This document shows, one piece after another, positions 11,280 through 23,077 of a DNA stretch of 64,000 nt. Position 1 is the stretch's first letter. The number at the start of each line of letters is the position of its first letter. Position numbers and translations under genes: made by a program. This DNA comes from Entrophospora sp. SA101. Lineage: Eukaryota > Glomeromycota > Glomeromycetes > Entrophosporales > Entrophosporaceae. Under the pieces are notes generated by a model. It was not told where the DNA came from and did not search any database. It saw only the letters and a list, made by a program, of their open reading frames with translations. The DNA is taken from assembly GCA_958430865.1 (NCBI GenBank), contig CAUDNR010004356.1, forward strand, positions 51,984 to 115,983, in the 5' to 3' direction.

Positions 11280-12273
11280 AATAAAAACTAATTGTTTTTT
11301 ATTTTGCAATAAAAAAAGGATTATTAATAATTTATAGCTAGTGTTGTGTTAAAACGTCAAGGAAATAAGTTTCTGTCTATATTTGACTGTGGCTTCATAG
11401 AAGTCATTGTCGCTGGCTGTTGCTGTTGCGCCAATTAGACACACAGCAGCAGTTAATTTTTCATGCTATCCTTTCTATATTAAATTGATCTGGACTTCTT
11501 CTATTATTAGAGAACTCATAAAAAATATTGTAGCAACATTATCGTAACGATTTCCGGTGTGTCTTAGTTACAGACTTTGATAGTCCAAAATTGTTGATGA
11601 TTGTCAAACCGCCCATGACACGTGATATAGAACTGTGTTAGCATTATTTTGTTAAAAATCTTCTTAAATGTTTTCCCACCAACAACTTTCTACATAGAAT
11701 TCTGGAAGTCTTACAATATGAAAAAGGACATAAAATGAATTAGGGTCCATGGGAGTAAAGAATTGATTGTATGTATTCGTATATACTTAACATTTTTATC
11801 ATATTATTGTATAACTGCAGGGTTGGAGTTTTAGCCATTTCTGTATATTAATATTAAGATATAATCCATGGCCTTACATGAGTAATGTAAAAGTTTGTAT
11901 TGTAAATATATTGGCCTGAGGCATTAAATAAAGGTAATTAAAATTAAGAATGGTTGACGAAATCATACATTTATTTAATATAATTCGCAAGTGACTTTTT
12001 GACGAAATTGGAGAAATTCATTTAGCCAATCAAATCAAACGGTTTTCAATAACAATAACAATAATATAAATATTAAAAAAAGTAGTACATTCTTTATATG
12101 AAATAATTATATACTTTAAGGAGTTCAAACAATTTCAACAGCAATCATTTATTAAGGAGGGTAGCTTCAGCGATCTATATATAATTGATTTATTAATATT
12201 TTTTTATATAATCTTCCTACTAGGTAAATAATGCTTATATACACATATTGTACAAAACCCGATTTTGGCCAAG

Positions 12274-12869
12274 TAGTGGTTATGTCTGTCAGACCATATT
12301 CGACGGATAAGATTTTTTATTTTACAGACATTAATATTGATATTAATATTGATATTCAACGGATATCCGACAATTATACCAAGGAAAATAAAGTTAAAAC
12401 TTAAAACCGACTATTTGTCTATTATTGAAATTCAAAGGACAAATAAGCTGATTGTGGAACAAAATTTACTTAGCATGCAAGGTATATTTATTTATGTAGC
12501 GTAAAAAAATGCAAAAACAACAAAAATGCGTCATGTTCGAACATTAGTTATCATCTAAGCGTAAAACAAGTCAATTATGTCATGAGTATCAGCTTTTACG
12601 TAATGTACAATATTGGTCATCGCACTTGAAACTAAAAACAAAGATGTGCTTATTTAGCGAATTTTAAAAGCCCAACGAATTCCAATTGGTTGTCCACTGA
12701 AATATATTTGACAGTAGAACAATCTTTACTTAAATGCGAGGCTCGTTTTTTTAAATATGAAATTCACAAGGAAAATTATTTTTTTATACGGATATCCGCA
12801 TACCACCTAATATCCAGATTAAATTTATTTGAAGGCAAATATTCGGATATCTGACGGATATGACCACTA
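12274..12869. mobile_element. non-autonomous hAT-type element (MITE), 596 bp
   Basis: Termini read TAGTGGT at 12274 and ACCACTA at 12869, and the inverted repeats extend about 20 bp (TAGTGGTYATRTCYGTCAGA). The flanks are an 8-bp duplication with one mismatch: TGGCCAAG at 12266-12273 and TGGACAAG at 12870-12877. An 8-bp duplication and TA/TG-rich ends fit the hAT superfamily. Subterminal copies of GGATATCCG occur near both ends. No transposase frame is inside. Confidence 0.75.
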
Positions 12870-13465
12870 TGGACAAGAAAGTCATGAATTCAGTTTTTGC
12901 TAGGAACCCCAAATCATTTTTTGGTGGCTATACTAATATTAATATTTGGCTATGCTTTTCATTTGATTATTGTAATTTGTCAAGCGTGACACAATTTGAC
13001 GAAATAATTCCCTGTAAAGTATTTCGTCTGGTTAAAATTCTAGTGATGTCAGCTGGTAGAAAACCTTAGCCGGCCAAGAACCTTGATTTATTCACTAAAA
13101 AAATAATAGTTTGTACAAATCACTCGATTTGAATAGATTCAATGGTTGCATTAGAAACCTCTATATCATTGTCATGATAATCATCATTATTTATTAATCC
13201 ATTCAAAATCTCTTTCATGATCAAAAAGTTCACCAAATGTATAAGTTAACTTGCGGAATGACCTTTAAAATTGCAAACCACATAACTTCCATAAACACAT
13301 AAATATCTGTTAAATATTTATTTTAGCTTAAAGTCATAAATGCCTTATTAATATCTATACTGCGTGTATATGGTCTATGAAACTAATCCCTAGTTTTTAT
13401 TTTATATATGTTTCAATAATAATGGAAAAAAAAAGAGAAAGGTAGGTAAATAAATGGGTCCAATC

Positions 13466-13545
13466 CATTTCATTGACAATCACTTCGTTGACACACATTT
13501 CGTCGACAGTTCATTTCGTCGACAGTCATTTCGTTGGCAGTTCAT
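13466..13545. repeat. degenerate short tandem repeat (about 16 bp unit, 5 copies)
   Basis: About five degenerate copies of a unit resembling CATTTCGTCGACAGTT follow one another. Units differ at one to three positions and vary slightly in length. It lies within the 3.1-kb inverted-repeat element. Confidence 0.65.
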
Positions 13546-14147
13546 ATGATTTTAATGTAACATACGCATTGATTATAATTATTACATGAATAATCTATAC
13601 TCTAAAATTTTGAAATATTATGTGATCCACATGTTAGATTTTAAAAACCACCACCATTCAATTCGGCTTTAAAAAAAGGGATCTGTCAAAATTTTTTTTC
13701 GTGGATTTTTTTAAATTTGAGAATAATCTTCATATTACAATATTTTGAATTGCACTAGACATTTTTTGCATAACCGTACTACACAAATTTAATATGCTTT
13801 AGAGATGTGATCCATGGATGGTCAATCTGGATATCCATGAAAAAAATCTGTTAGTATTCGGATTGATGGATGGCTTTTTAAAAGACTGTTGGATTGTGGG
13901 ATCAAAATTTTAGAAATTATTATTATAGGATAATTTGTATTGCTCCTTTACTTATTTGTAACATTGACAATGATAATGGTGATTATAATTATAGTGATAA
14001 TGATAATGATAATGTGAGCCTATAGTCAAATCCTCATTTCAATGAATTTTATATTTAATATTAAATTGTACGATGGATAAATAGCAAGTACCAATTGCAT
14101 TATAGAGAATTCACATGATATAAATTTAAAAAATAAAAAAGTAAAAG

Positions 14148-14300
14148 TGAACAACAGTATTAAAATTGTTTAATCAACGAACATTTGATCCAAATTTCCA
14201 AATAATAAAAAAAAGATGAATGCAAACAATAATAAAATTGTTAATTAAAGAATATTTGATCCAAACTTCCAAATAATAAAAAAGATGAATGTAAACAACA
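14148..14300. repeat. degenerate tandem duplication, period about 72 bp
   Basis: Two units share AAAATTGTT, ATTTGATCCAAA, TTCCAAATAATAAAAAA and AGATGAATG in the same order at a spacing of about 72 bp (for example 14162 and 14234). It is non-coding. Confidence 0.7.
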
Positions 14301-14889
14301 ATAATAATAAAAAACAAAATAACAAACAATAAATCATCAAATTCCAAAAAATCTGTTTGAATCTTCTTTTATCAAATTCTTACTGACCTCTCTGCTGCCA
14401 TTTTAACTGTGGCAGGATATGTCTAGCTGGTGGCAGCAGCAGCAATGATGACTTTCTATGAAGCCACAATTAGCTATAGGGAGGATTTGGATCTTCCTGA
14501 TTTAGTGTAATAAGGTTTACTTGTTAATTAACCAAATAATTTGCTTTATTAATAAAATGGATCAGAGATGTGACATGCGCAGGATTTTTTTTTCAAATCA
14601 TGCAATGTTCCATATTCAAAAAAAAAGAGAATTTTAATTTTTACCAAGTTATTATTAATTATATTATTGATAGTATTTTTAAGGAATGACAAATCAAAAA
14701 TTTGGCCTTATTTGTTAAACTGGGTAGGGTTGATAATTCATCAGCTTTGCTTCTAAAAGGAATTGGTTTACTTTTTCTTTTATAAATGATAAAAAGATAA
14801 ATAAACTATTGACACCCGAATGTGTTTTAAATTGGTGTATATTTATTTTAATTACAAATTAAAATGTCCAAAAATACCACAATGATGAT

Positions 14890-15027
14890 ATGGATATTAC
14901 AATTGATGGTGATGGAAATGTGGGAAGCAAAAATGATAAAAGTGATGATGATGACGAAACAATTAGAATAGAAAGTGGTGAAGAAGAAGAAGGCAATGGT
15001 AATGATAATAATATTGAAAATTTTTAG
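14890..15027 (+). other. short acidic open frame (45 aa), possible gene remnant
   Basis: ATG at 14890 to TAG at 15027 encodes a short Asp/Glu/Asn/Gly-rich peptide (for example KSDDDDETIRIESGEEEEG). Such acidic tails occur at the end of many transposases in this kind of genome, so it may be a leftover tail. There is no independent evidence that it is a gene. Confidence 0.25.
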
Positions 15028-15530
15028 ATATTCCTTTATATTTATATATATATATAGTTTTTTTTTAAAAAAATGCAACGCATAAATTTTGAAATTTTAT
15101 GCAATTTTCCGTCTCTATTATGGATTAACTATAAAAAAATTATATACAAGCCCGAACGGAAAGGCTGATTGAACTTTACTTTATATAGATTCTATTGGAT
15201 AATTAAAATATCTTGAACACTGAAGCCTTTATGTAGCATAATGTTCATATGTCTCATATATTCTCCAAGGATCACTTGGAATCACTGTAAAACTTACAAG
15301 ATATAAGAAGCTATTTGTTCATTTTTTCGTTTTAAGTATAATTTTAAGCTTAATTGTCACATATAAAGTTATTTTATTAGAAACCTTATTCTTTCTTTCT
15401 AATAACCATGGGAGGAATAAATAGAATAAAACTTCTAGTTTCAGAACTAACTAGGATCTTTTCATACAAAATTTCCTATTAATAGTAACCATCAATAAAT
15501 ATGCCTTACCTAATTTGCTTTTATCTAAAT

Positions 15531-15732
15531 TAGAAACGGACCATGTTGTGAAAAGCAATTTTGAGTTAATACCATTGCTGTATGTAGAATATTTTTGGCT
15601 TAGAAACCACACCCACTTTGCATAGTAAAGTACCAGATATTTTTCTTTAAAGTTTCAAAACTGATAGTAAACCCTTAAAATGCGGATTTTTTTTTTTTCA
15701 AAACAACATTTTCACAACATGGTCCGTTTCTA
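15531..15732. mobile_element. 202-bp MITE with perfect 24-bp terminal inverted repeats and TA ends
   Basis: 15531-15554 is the exact reverse complement of 15709-15732. Inside the terminal TA the arms begin GAAACGGACCATGTTGTG. TA at both ends fits a Tc1/mariner-type target duplication. The interior has no coding potential. Confidence 0.85.
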
Positions 15733-16080
15733 TTGAGAATGAGATATCAATGGATGACAGTTAAAGGAAAAATCATTGAATTTGTATATAATATTATAAT
15801 CTATTTAATGGGTAAAAGGAATAACTTGGTTACAATTATAAATACACATAATATTAATTGATCGTCTTTTCATTGAATTTGTATATTGCGAACGTGCAAT
15901 TCGAGTTTCTGACCCTTTTGAGGCTTCTCTATGTTCGCTGACAGCTAACCTGGTTATCCTCTGATAACTGCTTTACCAGGTATCCCTTGGTAGCTTCTTT
16001 TACTGGATAATTATTGTTGTTTTTTAATGATTTGTTATGCAGACATAAAAAAAGATATTACTGTTAACATAGTAAACTCG

Positions 16081-16226
16081 TGCAACTTTGAGGCTTAATT
16101 CCTCCATGGTATGAAATCATAACTTTGTAGAAAAGGTCTTAGTATTAGCTTCAAAATTACGAATCGTTTTTTGGTTTTACGTTTCCATTTTTGGAGGAAT
16201 TAAAGGAACCAATAAAAAGTTCTGCA
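16081..16226. mobile_element. 146-bp inverted-repeat element (family member A)
   Basis: The ends are TGCAACTTT and the complement of TGCAGAACTTT. Inside them TTAATTCCTCC (16095-16105) is perfectly inverted as GGAGGAATTAA (16193-16203). It shares ends and the core ATGAAATCATAACTTTGTAG with the sequence at 30179-30296, so it belongs to a dispersed family. Confidence 0.65.
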
Positions 16227-16330
16227 CCATAATAAATAGTACAAGAAATGAATAATTTTTTATTTAAAATTCTTATCGAAAAAAATACATATAAAATTTA
16301 ATAAATAAATAATGTCATTAATAGATTAAA

Positions 16331-18344
16331 TCAATTTTTTTGTTTCTTCCGCGAAGAACCTTCCTCTATACCATCATTTGATCCATACTTTTTTTCCATG
16401 ATTTTGCTAATTTTTTGCCAATCTCTGTCTAATTTTTGCTTTTCTGTCAACTCCTTCCCACTTCTACGGGTTTTACGACCATCTCCTGTCTTAACTCCAA
16501 ATTGAAATGCTGATTTAGGCATTGCTGTCACATTGTCCTGTTTAAAAAAACGAAATAATTTTTCCGTTCATTAACATCAAATTTACCAAATAATAAAATT
16601 GGCCCAAAAACACTTACCTTGTAGGCTTGCCACTCTTCTTCCGTGTCAAAGTCCCATCTCGAAAGTTGGGCTTTTTTATTCTTGGTAACTCCTTGATCTC
16701 TAATTGTATGTTCAATTCCTGTACCATCAGAATCAGAATCCGAGTGACCAGAGTCATATGCACTTTCTCTTGCGCCACCTAGACTACTTATCCCAAGTCC
16801 GTATGTTGAATAATCTCCATCATAACTATCTTGACCAAAAAATTTCTTTTTGATAATTTCACTCTTAGATGGTTTATTTTCAGTAATTAGTTCATTTTTC
16901 AATAAGTTATTATTATCATTGTTTTGAATTACAGATGTTGCGTTATCTATCAAAGACTTGAGGTTTTGTACCTCTTCTTTTTGATCGATTTCCATCAAAT
17001 CCTGTTCTTTATCAAAATAATCATTTTTAATGTTTTCACTAAATGATGACGGTGCTTTAGGATAAGACAGGGTGTCCACATCTTCTTTTTTGTTAATTGA
17101 ACTATCTTCGTTATTAACTAGTACTTTATAGTCCCTTCCTGCATCTGCAAATATATCTTCTGAATCATCAATGGCTGCAAGCTTTACCATTTTTACTTCT
17201 ACAGGTTGTTTTTCTTTTAATCTTTTTTTTATTTTTTTTGAATCTACTCCGTCATTATTTTCACCTTTTCTCACAATTGCCATAACTCGTGATATTTTCT
17301 CTATAACTAAATCATTTGTAGACTTATCTGCACCACTAGCATCTCCCACATCTGCTTTGCTACGAATAATTGTAGTCGGTATTGCAAATGGATCACCATA
17401 ATTCCCATTTTCATCTGCTAATTCAAAAACATAGGCCATCCTACCTGCTACAAATAGTTCATTGTATTTTGGTGGGATTTTTCTGCCTTCGACAATAACA
17501 GCATCATAAATATTTTGTGCTAATTTACTTTTTATTCTAGGAGTATCTTCAGATTCCTCTTGAATTTGTTGTAATAAGTTCATTTCGCTTTCCTCTTCTA
17601 TTACTTCGTTTTCTCCCTTGTACATTTCATTTCTTAATTTGGTAAGCAATGCGTAATCTAGACCTTTAACTAAATGCGTATGTTCAGCATCTCCTCCAAG
17701 ATATTTTGATTGTTCATATGCTAATTTTGCTTCTAATGTTTCATTATTATTGAGAGCCTCAAGAATTTGTTCTGTATCTTTATAATCTGGATTATCTCCT
17801 TTACGGCGTTCAGCTGCACGGTCTCGATATTTTTCATTGATTGTTTCGACGGAAATCTCTGGCTTTTTGAACCTACTGGTAAATTTAGTATAATAAATAG
17901 ACGTGATTTAATATAGAGAATAAATCGATTGTGTTATACGTTCATCAATTTCACAACAAAATTTTCATTTCTAACAAACCTTCTTTTTGTTTTCGAAGAA
18001 GGTGGCGGTAATATTTCAGATTTAGCAAAAGAATTATTACTTGCTTTCCTAATATTTAAAAAAAGCAAGATCATTTTATTATGCTACTTTAAATTTTTTT
18101 TGAATCTTTGTCAAAAACTAACAAGCACTCTCTTACGGTGTTTGTGCTTGAATTGCTCTATATTTTGGTGTAGCTACTCCAAGAATTCCTTTTGCTGGTG
18201 TATCACTAGGTCTTGGTGTTTGTAGAAGTTTTCTAAAGTCGTCTTGTTTTAAACTACAAATTTAATCAATTAAAAATTAAAATGAATCTTTTATATAGTC
18301 ATAAAAAAAACTATTTTTTACCCTTTTTGCTTTGTGTCTGACAT
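16331..18344 (-). CDS. spliceosomal protein RED / IK homologue, 556 aa
   Basis: RED (IK) is a component of the B-complex spliceosome. Exons (complement) 18322-18344, 18137-18253, 17980-18048, 16618-17872 and 16331-16537 join in frame to 556 residues, close to the animal length. The RED N-terminal domain shows YRDRAAERRKGDNPDY (about residues 83-98) and GGDAEHTHLVKGLDYALL. The C-terminal RED domain shows RWDFDTEEEWQAYK, then AMPKSAFQFGVK and GRKTRR, and ends in a Lys-rich nuclear-type tail. The RE/RD dipeptide run of the animal protein is not visible; an acidic, Ser/Asp-rich linker takes its place. The start MSDTKQKG is clear. The 5' end faces the NELF-A-like gene across a 265-bp divergent promoter. 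Confidence 0.92.
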
Positions 18345-18609
18345 TATCGAATAATGTTGTTGAAATTAAAAAAAAACCTTACACGTGGAACTACTGTACA
18401 GCATTGAATAAAAAATGATCACGTGCCAAAGTTGCAAAAATGGTATTACAAAAAGGTAGTTTCTTTCAACAAAAAAATAATTTTTAAAAAAAAACTCATT
18501 TTATAAAGTAGTATTCCTGAAGCAAATTTTTGTTCAACAACGTATCAGATATATATATTTATATAGATATATATATATTTTTTTGTTGTAACTTCTACAT
18601 TAAAGAGAT
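18345..18609. promoter_or_regulatory. divergent promoter with two CACGTG E-boxes
   Basis: The 265 bp between the ATGs of the RED and NELF-A-like genes holds two perfect CACGTG palindromes, at 18382-18387 and 18420-18425, 38 bp apart. CACGTG is the classic site of bHLH factors such as fungal Cbf1. That they work here is an inference from position and repetition. Confidence 0.5.
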
Positions 18610-21442
18610 ATGACGACTGATCAAAACTCTGAAGAATTGGCTAGAGTGTTGCTTTCAAAAGCAACTGAAAATCCCTGGCTGATTCCTTCAATAGTAAATC
18701 CCGCTCTTCAAGGAGAAATTTTACTTCACATACTTAAAAACTGGAGATCGTATAATTCAAAAGAAAAGCTAGCAATATTATTTCTAATTTTCTGCATAAA
18801 AAGAAGTACTGTAACAACATTAGAAAAAGATATATCAGATGTAATCAAATTTTATAAATATATACTTATATTTAAATAAATTAAAAAATAGATACTATTT
18901 ACTAATGTTCTGAGAAAATTTTCCCTAAAAAGATAATTTTAGAAGGTTCTAATGATTTGGATGAATGGGTTCGTCTTGTATCAAAAATGATGATTGATTA
19001 TCCTAAAACAGGCGTACTTGACCTGGCTGTCGAAAAATACCTTCCTGAAGACATACGAAATGGTTTAAAACAATTGATCGACAAAAGTAAATATTATTAA
19101 ATGTTAAACATAAAACATACATCTCCGTGTATTTATATAATCTATATATATATTAAAAGAATCAATCATTTAACATTTTATTCTTAATCCGTCTATTCAT
19201 TTGCTTTTATCCTGTGTGTATGCATATATATATATATATAGTAGGGAATAAAGAAATCAAATTTCATCCTGTGGAATATGCGTTCATGGACAGAAATGTC
19301 TGTGATTCATTTTCTATGATATCAAAAGATTCAGAATCTGAGACATTCAAGCCAACACCAGCACCAACACCGCCATTACCTTATTTTATTTTAAGACCGG
19401 ATTATGAGATATCCAGAGAACAACGATTAAATGTATTAAATAATTTGCCAACTGTTCCGATGTCACCAGGATTAATTTCACCAATAAGCACTGCAGGATT
19501 TTTTAATATGGATTCAAATCGCGCACACACATTACAAAACATCCCTCAGAATACAATGGTTAATCGACAAACACCGTCTCAACATCCTTCTTTAACACGA
19601 AGATTATCTCACCCATACCCAAGAACTAATCCTTCGCTCCCTGGTCCAATAAATACTTCCAGAGGTTTTTATTTTTTTGTTATTATTGTTATAAATATTT
19701 TTTAAAAAAGACAAACTTATTTTGTTCATGCATCACATACATATATATGCGTCAATTTTTAATATGTTGTCTTTCTCATTTAATTAGGATTTACTAACGG
19801 ACCTTCGGGAGCAGAATCACCAACAGAAATCAAAATAACTCAAGGAAAGAAATATCAAAAAGAAACAAGGATTCAGATTCTAGATATAACAACTGGAAGC
19901 TCAATTATTAGAAATCAAGAAGAAACTAAACTTAAAACACAATTGGGTAAGCCATTTGCATAGATTACCCGAATTAAGTTTATAGTTGCGAATCAAATTT
20001 TATAATCGTATTGCTCGCCATATTTTTCTGCTGTCAAATAAAAGAAAATACAGAATGTATCTATTGACATTTTATAAAATTCCTTTCTGTTATATTATAT
20101 CGATCAGAGGAGGTGCAATTGAAAGAACAACGTAAATTGGAGAGAGAGAAAAAACAAGAAGAAAAGCGCAAAGAAGAAGAAGAAAAAAGGCTATTAAAAG
20201 AAAAAGAAAAAGCTGATAAGATACGTCAAAAGGAGGAAGCTAGGTTAGCAAAAGAAAGAGAAAAACAAGAAAGAGCAACTGCAAAAGTCGAAGCAATGGT
20301 AGCAGCAGCAAGAACTGAGACGTCTTCTACCAGTACATCTACAGCTTCTGAAACAGCAAAACGGCAAGGTAATGGATTTTATTAACTTTCTTTATAAGGA
20401 TTTTTTGTTAGGATTATAATATTTACTGTCTTTTATATAATATTAAATTTTTTCATTTTACGAAAAAGGTTCTTCTGGTTACCCTAAAAGGAAGAAGTTA
20501 AATGGTAAAGTGTTATTAATGTTAACGTTAATATTAATATTAATAGAATAAATATAATAGAATAGTTAGATTTTTTGTCTCCTTATGTGTGTATATATTG
20601 TATATAATAATTTAATTTATATTTAATTGGTTTATAAATAACCATTTTTATTTATTAACTAAATAAAATAGACGAAACAGAAGAAATGGGTATGGAAGAA
20701 ATAATCACTGAAGGTGAAAATTCCCACAAAGATACACAAATAATGTTCAGCTCACCCAAATCACCATTATCACCGTCGGGTATATCTAATGACCCTCAAA
20801 TAAAACAATCGCCGACCTCACCAATTAATGAAAATGTAGACGAAAAGGTGATGCAAGATATTTTAGAAGATAATAATAATTCACAAAATATTGATTTATC
20901 AAGTTTAAACATAAGATTACCACAAAGGATCATAGGTATTTTGATTAAAATCAAACATTGAAATTGTATAATGAATTTTTTTGGATCATCCTAATATTTA
21001 TGTAAAAATATAGAAATATTGGATAGCAAAACTAAAGAAGAACGACAACAAACTATAGAACATATATATAAAGTATTGGAGAAAGCAAATATGCTTGATG
21101 AGCAAAACAGGGAGTTAATTATTTATTTCTTAGCTGATCTACATAATGAAGGTAAAAATTATTTTCTAATAATAATAATATATCAACAAAAAAAGATCAA
21201 CTTACTGAAAATCATATATACATCGTTTATTAGTAAAAGGTCAATTAATAAATATTTCGGATGGAATTTCTGGTCCTGATGATGATACAAGGAGGTTGGA
21301 TTTGAATGTGGAAAGGATTACTCGTTATGATGAAGGAAAAGAAATCCATGAAATATTTATTTTCGAGATGAATTTAGCTGATGGTACGTGGAGAAAACTT
21401 AAGAAAACAAAGACTAAATTAGTAAAAAATGTAAATTTATAA
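18610..21442 (+). CDS. NELF-A-like negative elongation factor subunit, 622 aa
   Basis: NELF-A is a subunit of the complex that with DSIF holds RNA polymerase II near promoters. Exons 18610-18840, 18933-19086, 19242-19664, 19788-19946, 20108-20368, 20469-20504, 20672-20935, 21014-21151 and 21240-21442 give one 622-codon frame (19242 could be 19245, an in-frame NAG choice). Residues 1-130 match the NELF-A helical N-domain in layout (WLIPSIVNPAL, KLAILFLIFCIKRSTV, WVRLVSKMMIDYPKTGVLDL). Residues about 145-270 are Pro/Ser-rich. About 323-400 is a Lys/Glu coiled coil, followed by KRKK. The C-terminal 110 residues match the conserved NELF-A tail: a helix (EERQQTIEHIYKVLEKANML), then IFIFEMNLADGTWRKLKK, the counterpart of the animal FEMN...G.W...KK motif. 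It is divergent from RED. Assignment rests on both ends; the middle is low complexity. Confidence 0.8.
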
Positions 21443-21924
21443 GGGAAAATATAATTTAGTACAAGGATAGTTTATATAGTTAGTTGATGTAATGGAAATT
21501 AAAAATTATCCACAAAATTCGTTTAGATTTTATTATTCTGGCAATATGAATATATATATTAAACACTTATTTCTTATATGTATCTATCATATTTTAATTC
21601 AAGATTTTTTAAAAAAAAACGACACAATAAATTTTAATTTTTAAACAATGTGATTCAGCAAAAAAAAATCATGTATGTGAATTCGGAAATGTCATCATCA
21701 ATAATCACTCTGTAGAATGTGATAACGTCAAATTGACACAAATTTCAATTTGATATTTTTTTTGTGTTAATGTGATTTTTTTTTTTATTAAATTAGAAAA
21801 TCATGTATAATTTGATTACATCACATATGATCAAACATTACAAATTTGATAAGCAAAAGAAACTTAGACTTGAAAAATCGCTTAAAACTTATTCATTAAG
21901 ATTTATTGTGTCATATTTCCGTTA
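21443..21924. other. intergenic, no gene seen
   Basis: AT-rich 480 bp between two same-strand genes. It probably holds the 3' UTR of the NELF-A-like gene and the promoter of the RanBPM-like gene. I see no specific signal. Confidence 0.5.
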
Positions 21925-23026
21925 ATGACAAATACTTCAAACTCTATCTCCAGAAGGAGAACAATATCATTGAGTAGCTTGCTTACATCACCTTTTGCCT
22001 TATCAGGTACTACTTCTTCTTCTTCACTGTACCAACCATTACCACCTTTGCCAACAAATATGTCAAATCATCATTCTTCCACCACTTCTTCTTCATATTC
22101 CACTATTATGGCCTCACCATACACACGTGCCATGTCGAACTATCCATTAAATTCAACAGCAACTGCCTTTGCTTCTGGCTCTAGTACACGATCTGCTTAT
22201 ACTTATTCTCAGACTGCATCTTCAGACATAAATTCATATAAAGATATTCACAAAAATAAGCAATCTAAATCAATACCTGTAAAACCAAAACTTCCTAACT
22301 ACTTGGTTGAGACAAGTTTTGCTGATTTGTATAATGAAGCTGAACCTGAGGCATTTGCTAATAACGATTCTGATAAACTTTCTTTTGAGGCTCTCGCTTT
22401 GCCTACAGCTTGGAATGTTGAAGATAAATGTAATCATTTGAACGTGGAAGAAAATAAACTTAAAGTAAATTATACAGGTAAGATACTCTAAAAAATAAAC
22501 CTATTTGTATTGTCATATATTTTAAACTATAGACATAAATATCTTTTTTTTTGTTTCAAACAACAAAAGATTTCTGATTGAAGTTTTATTAAAATTTCAT
22601 TAATCATTAATCTCTTCTATTTTGAGACTATTCCTTTTAAATTCAAAAATCATTTCATTGTTGTTATTATGAATATTATTATTACTGAATTTTTATTTCA
22701 TTGTTCATTATATTACTATTATTTTATTTTCTTGCAGGCAGTGGTAAAAGTGATTCAGATGCCGCAGCAATAAGAGCAAATCATCCAATACCTCCCCAAT
22801 GTGGATTATTTTATTTTGAAGTAGAAATTATAAACAAAGGAAAAGATGGGTGAGTGTAAAAATGATTCAAAATTGTACATTATTTTTATAATTTCGATAA
22901 TTTCGTTCTTTAAATAAATAAATATAATATGATTATATATAAATTTTATTAGCTATATTGGCATTGGGTTCTGTACAAAATCTGTTGCTTTAAATAGATT
23001 GCCAGGTAAAAAAAAAAAATAAACCC

Positions 23027-23077
<51 letters not shown>

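Larger units (their letters stand above)
11377..14479. mobile_element. 3.1-kb element with long imperfect terminal inverted repeats
   Basis: The sequence from 11377 and the reverse complement of the sequence ending at 14479 align over about 90 bp. They share TGTGGCTTCATAG, AAGTCAT, GCTG repeats and GCAGTTAA-like blocks. The interior has no recognisable transposase, so this would be a non-autonomous or dead element, later invaded by the hAT-type element at 12274. I saw no clear target-site duplication. The rest of the interior is AT-rich and gene-free. Confidence 0.55.

Noticed and set aside
13466..13545. CRISPR-like array
   Set aside because: Repeat units are contiguous and degenerate with no spacers, and the DNA is eukaryotic nuclear.
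14848..15078. Ile/Phe-rich minus-strand frame
   Set aside because: Composition reflects AT-rich low complexity; antisense to the acidic frame at 14890-15027.
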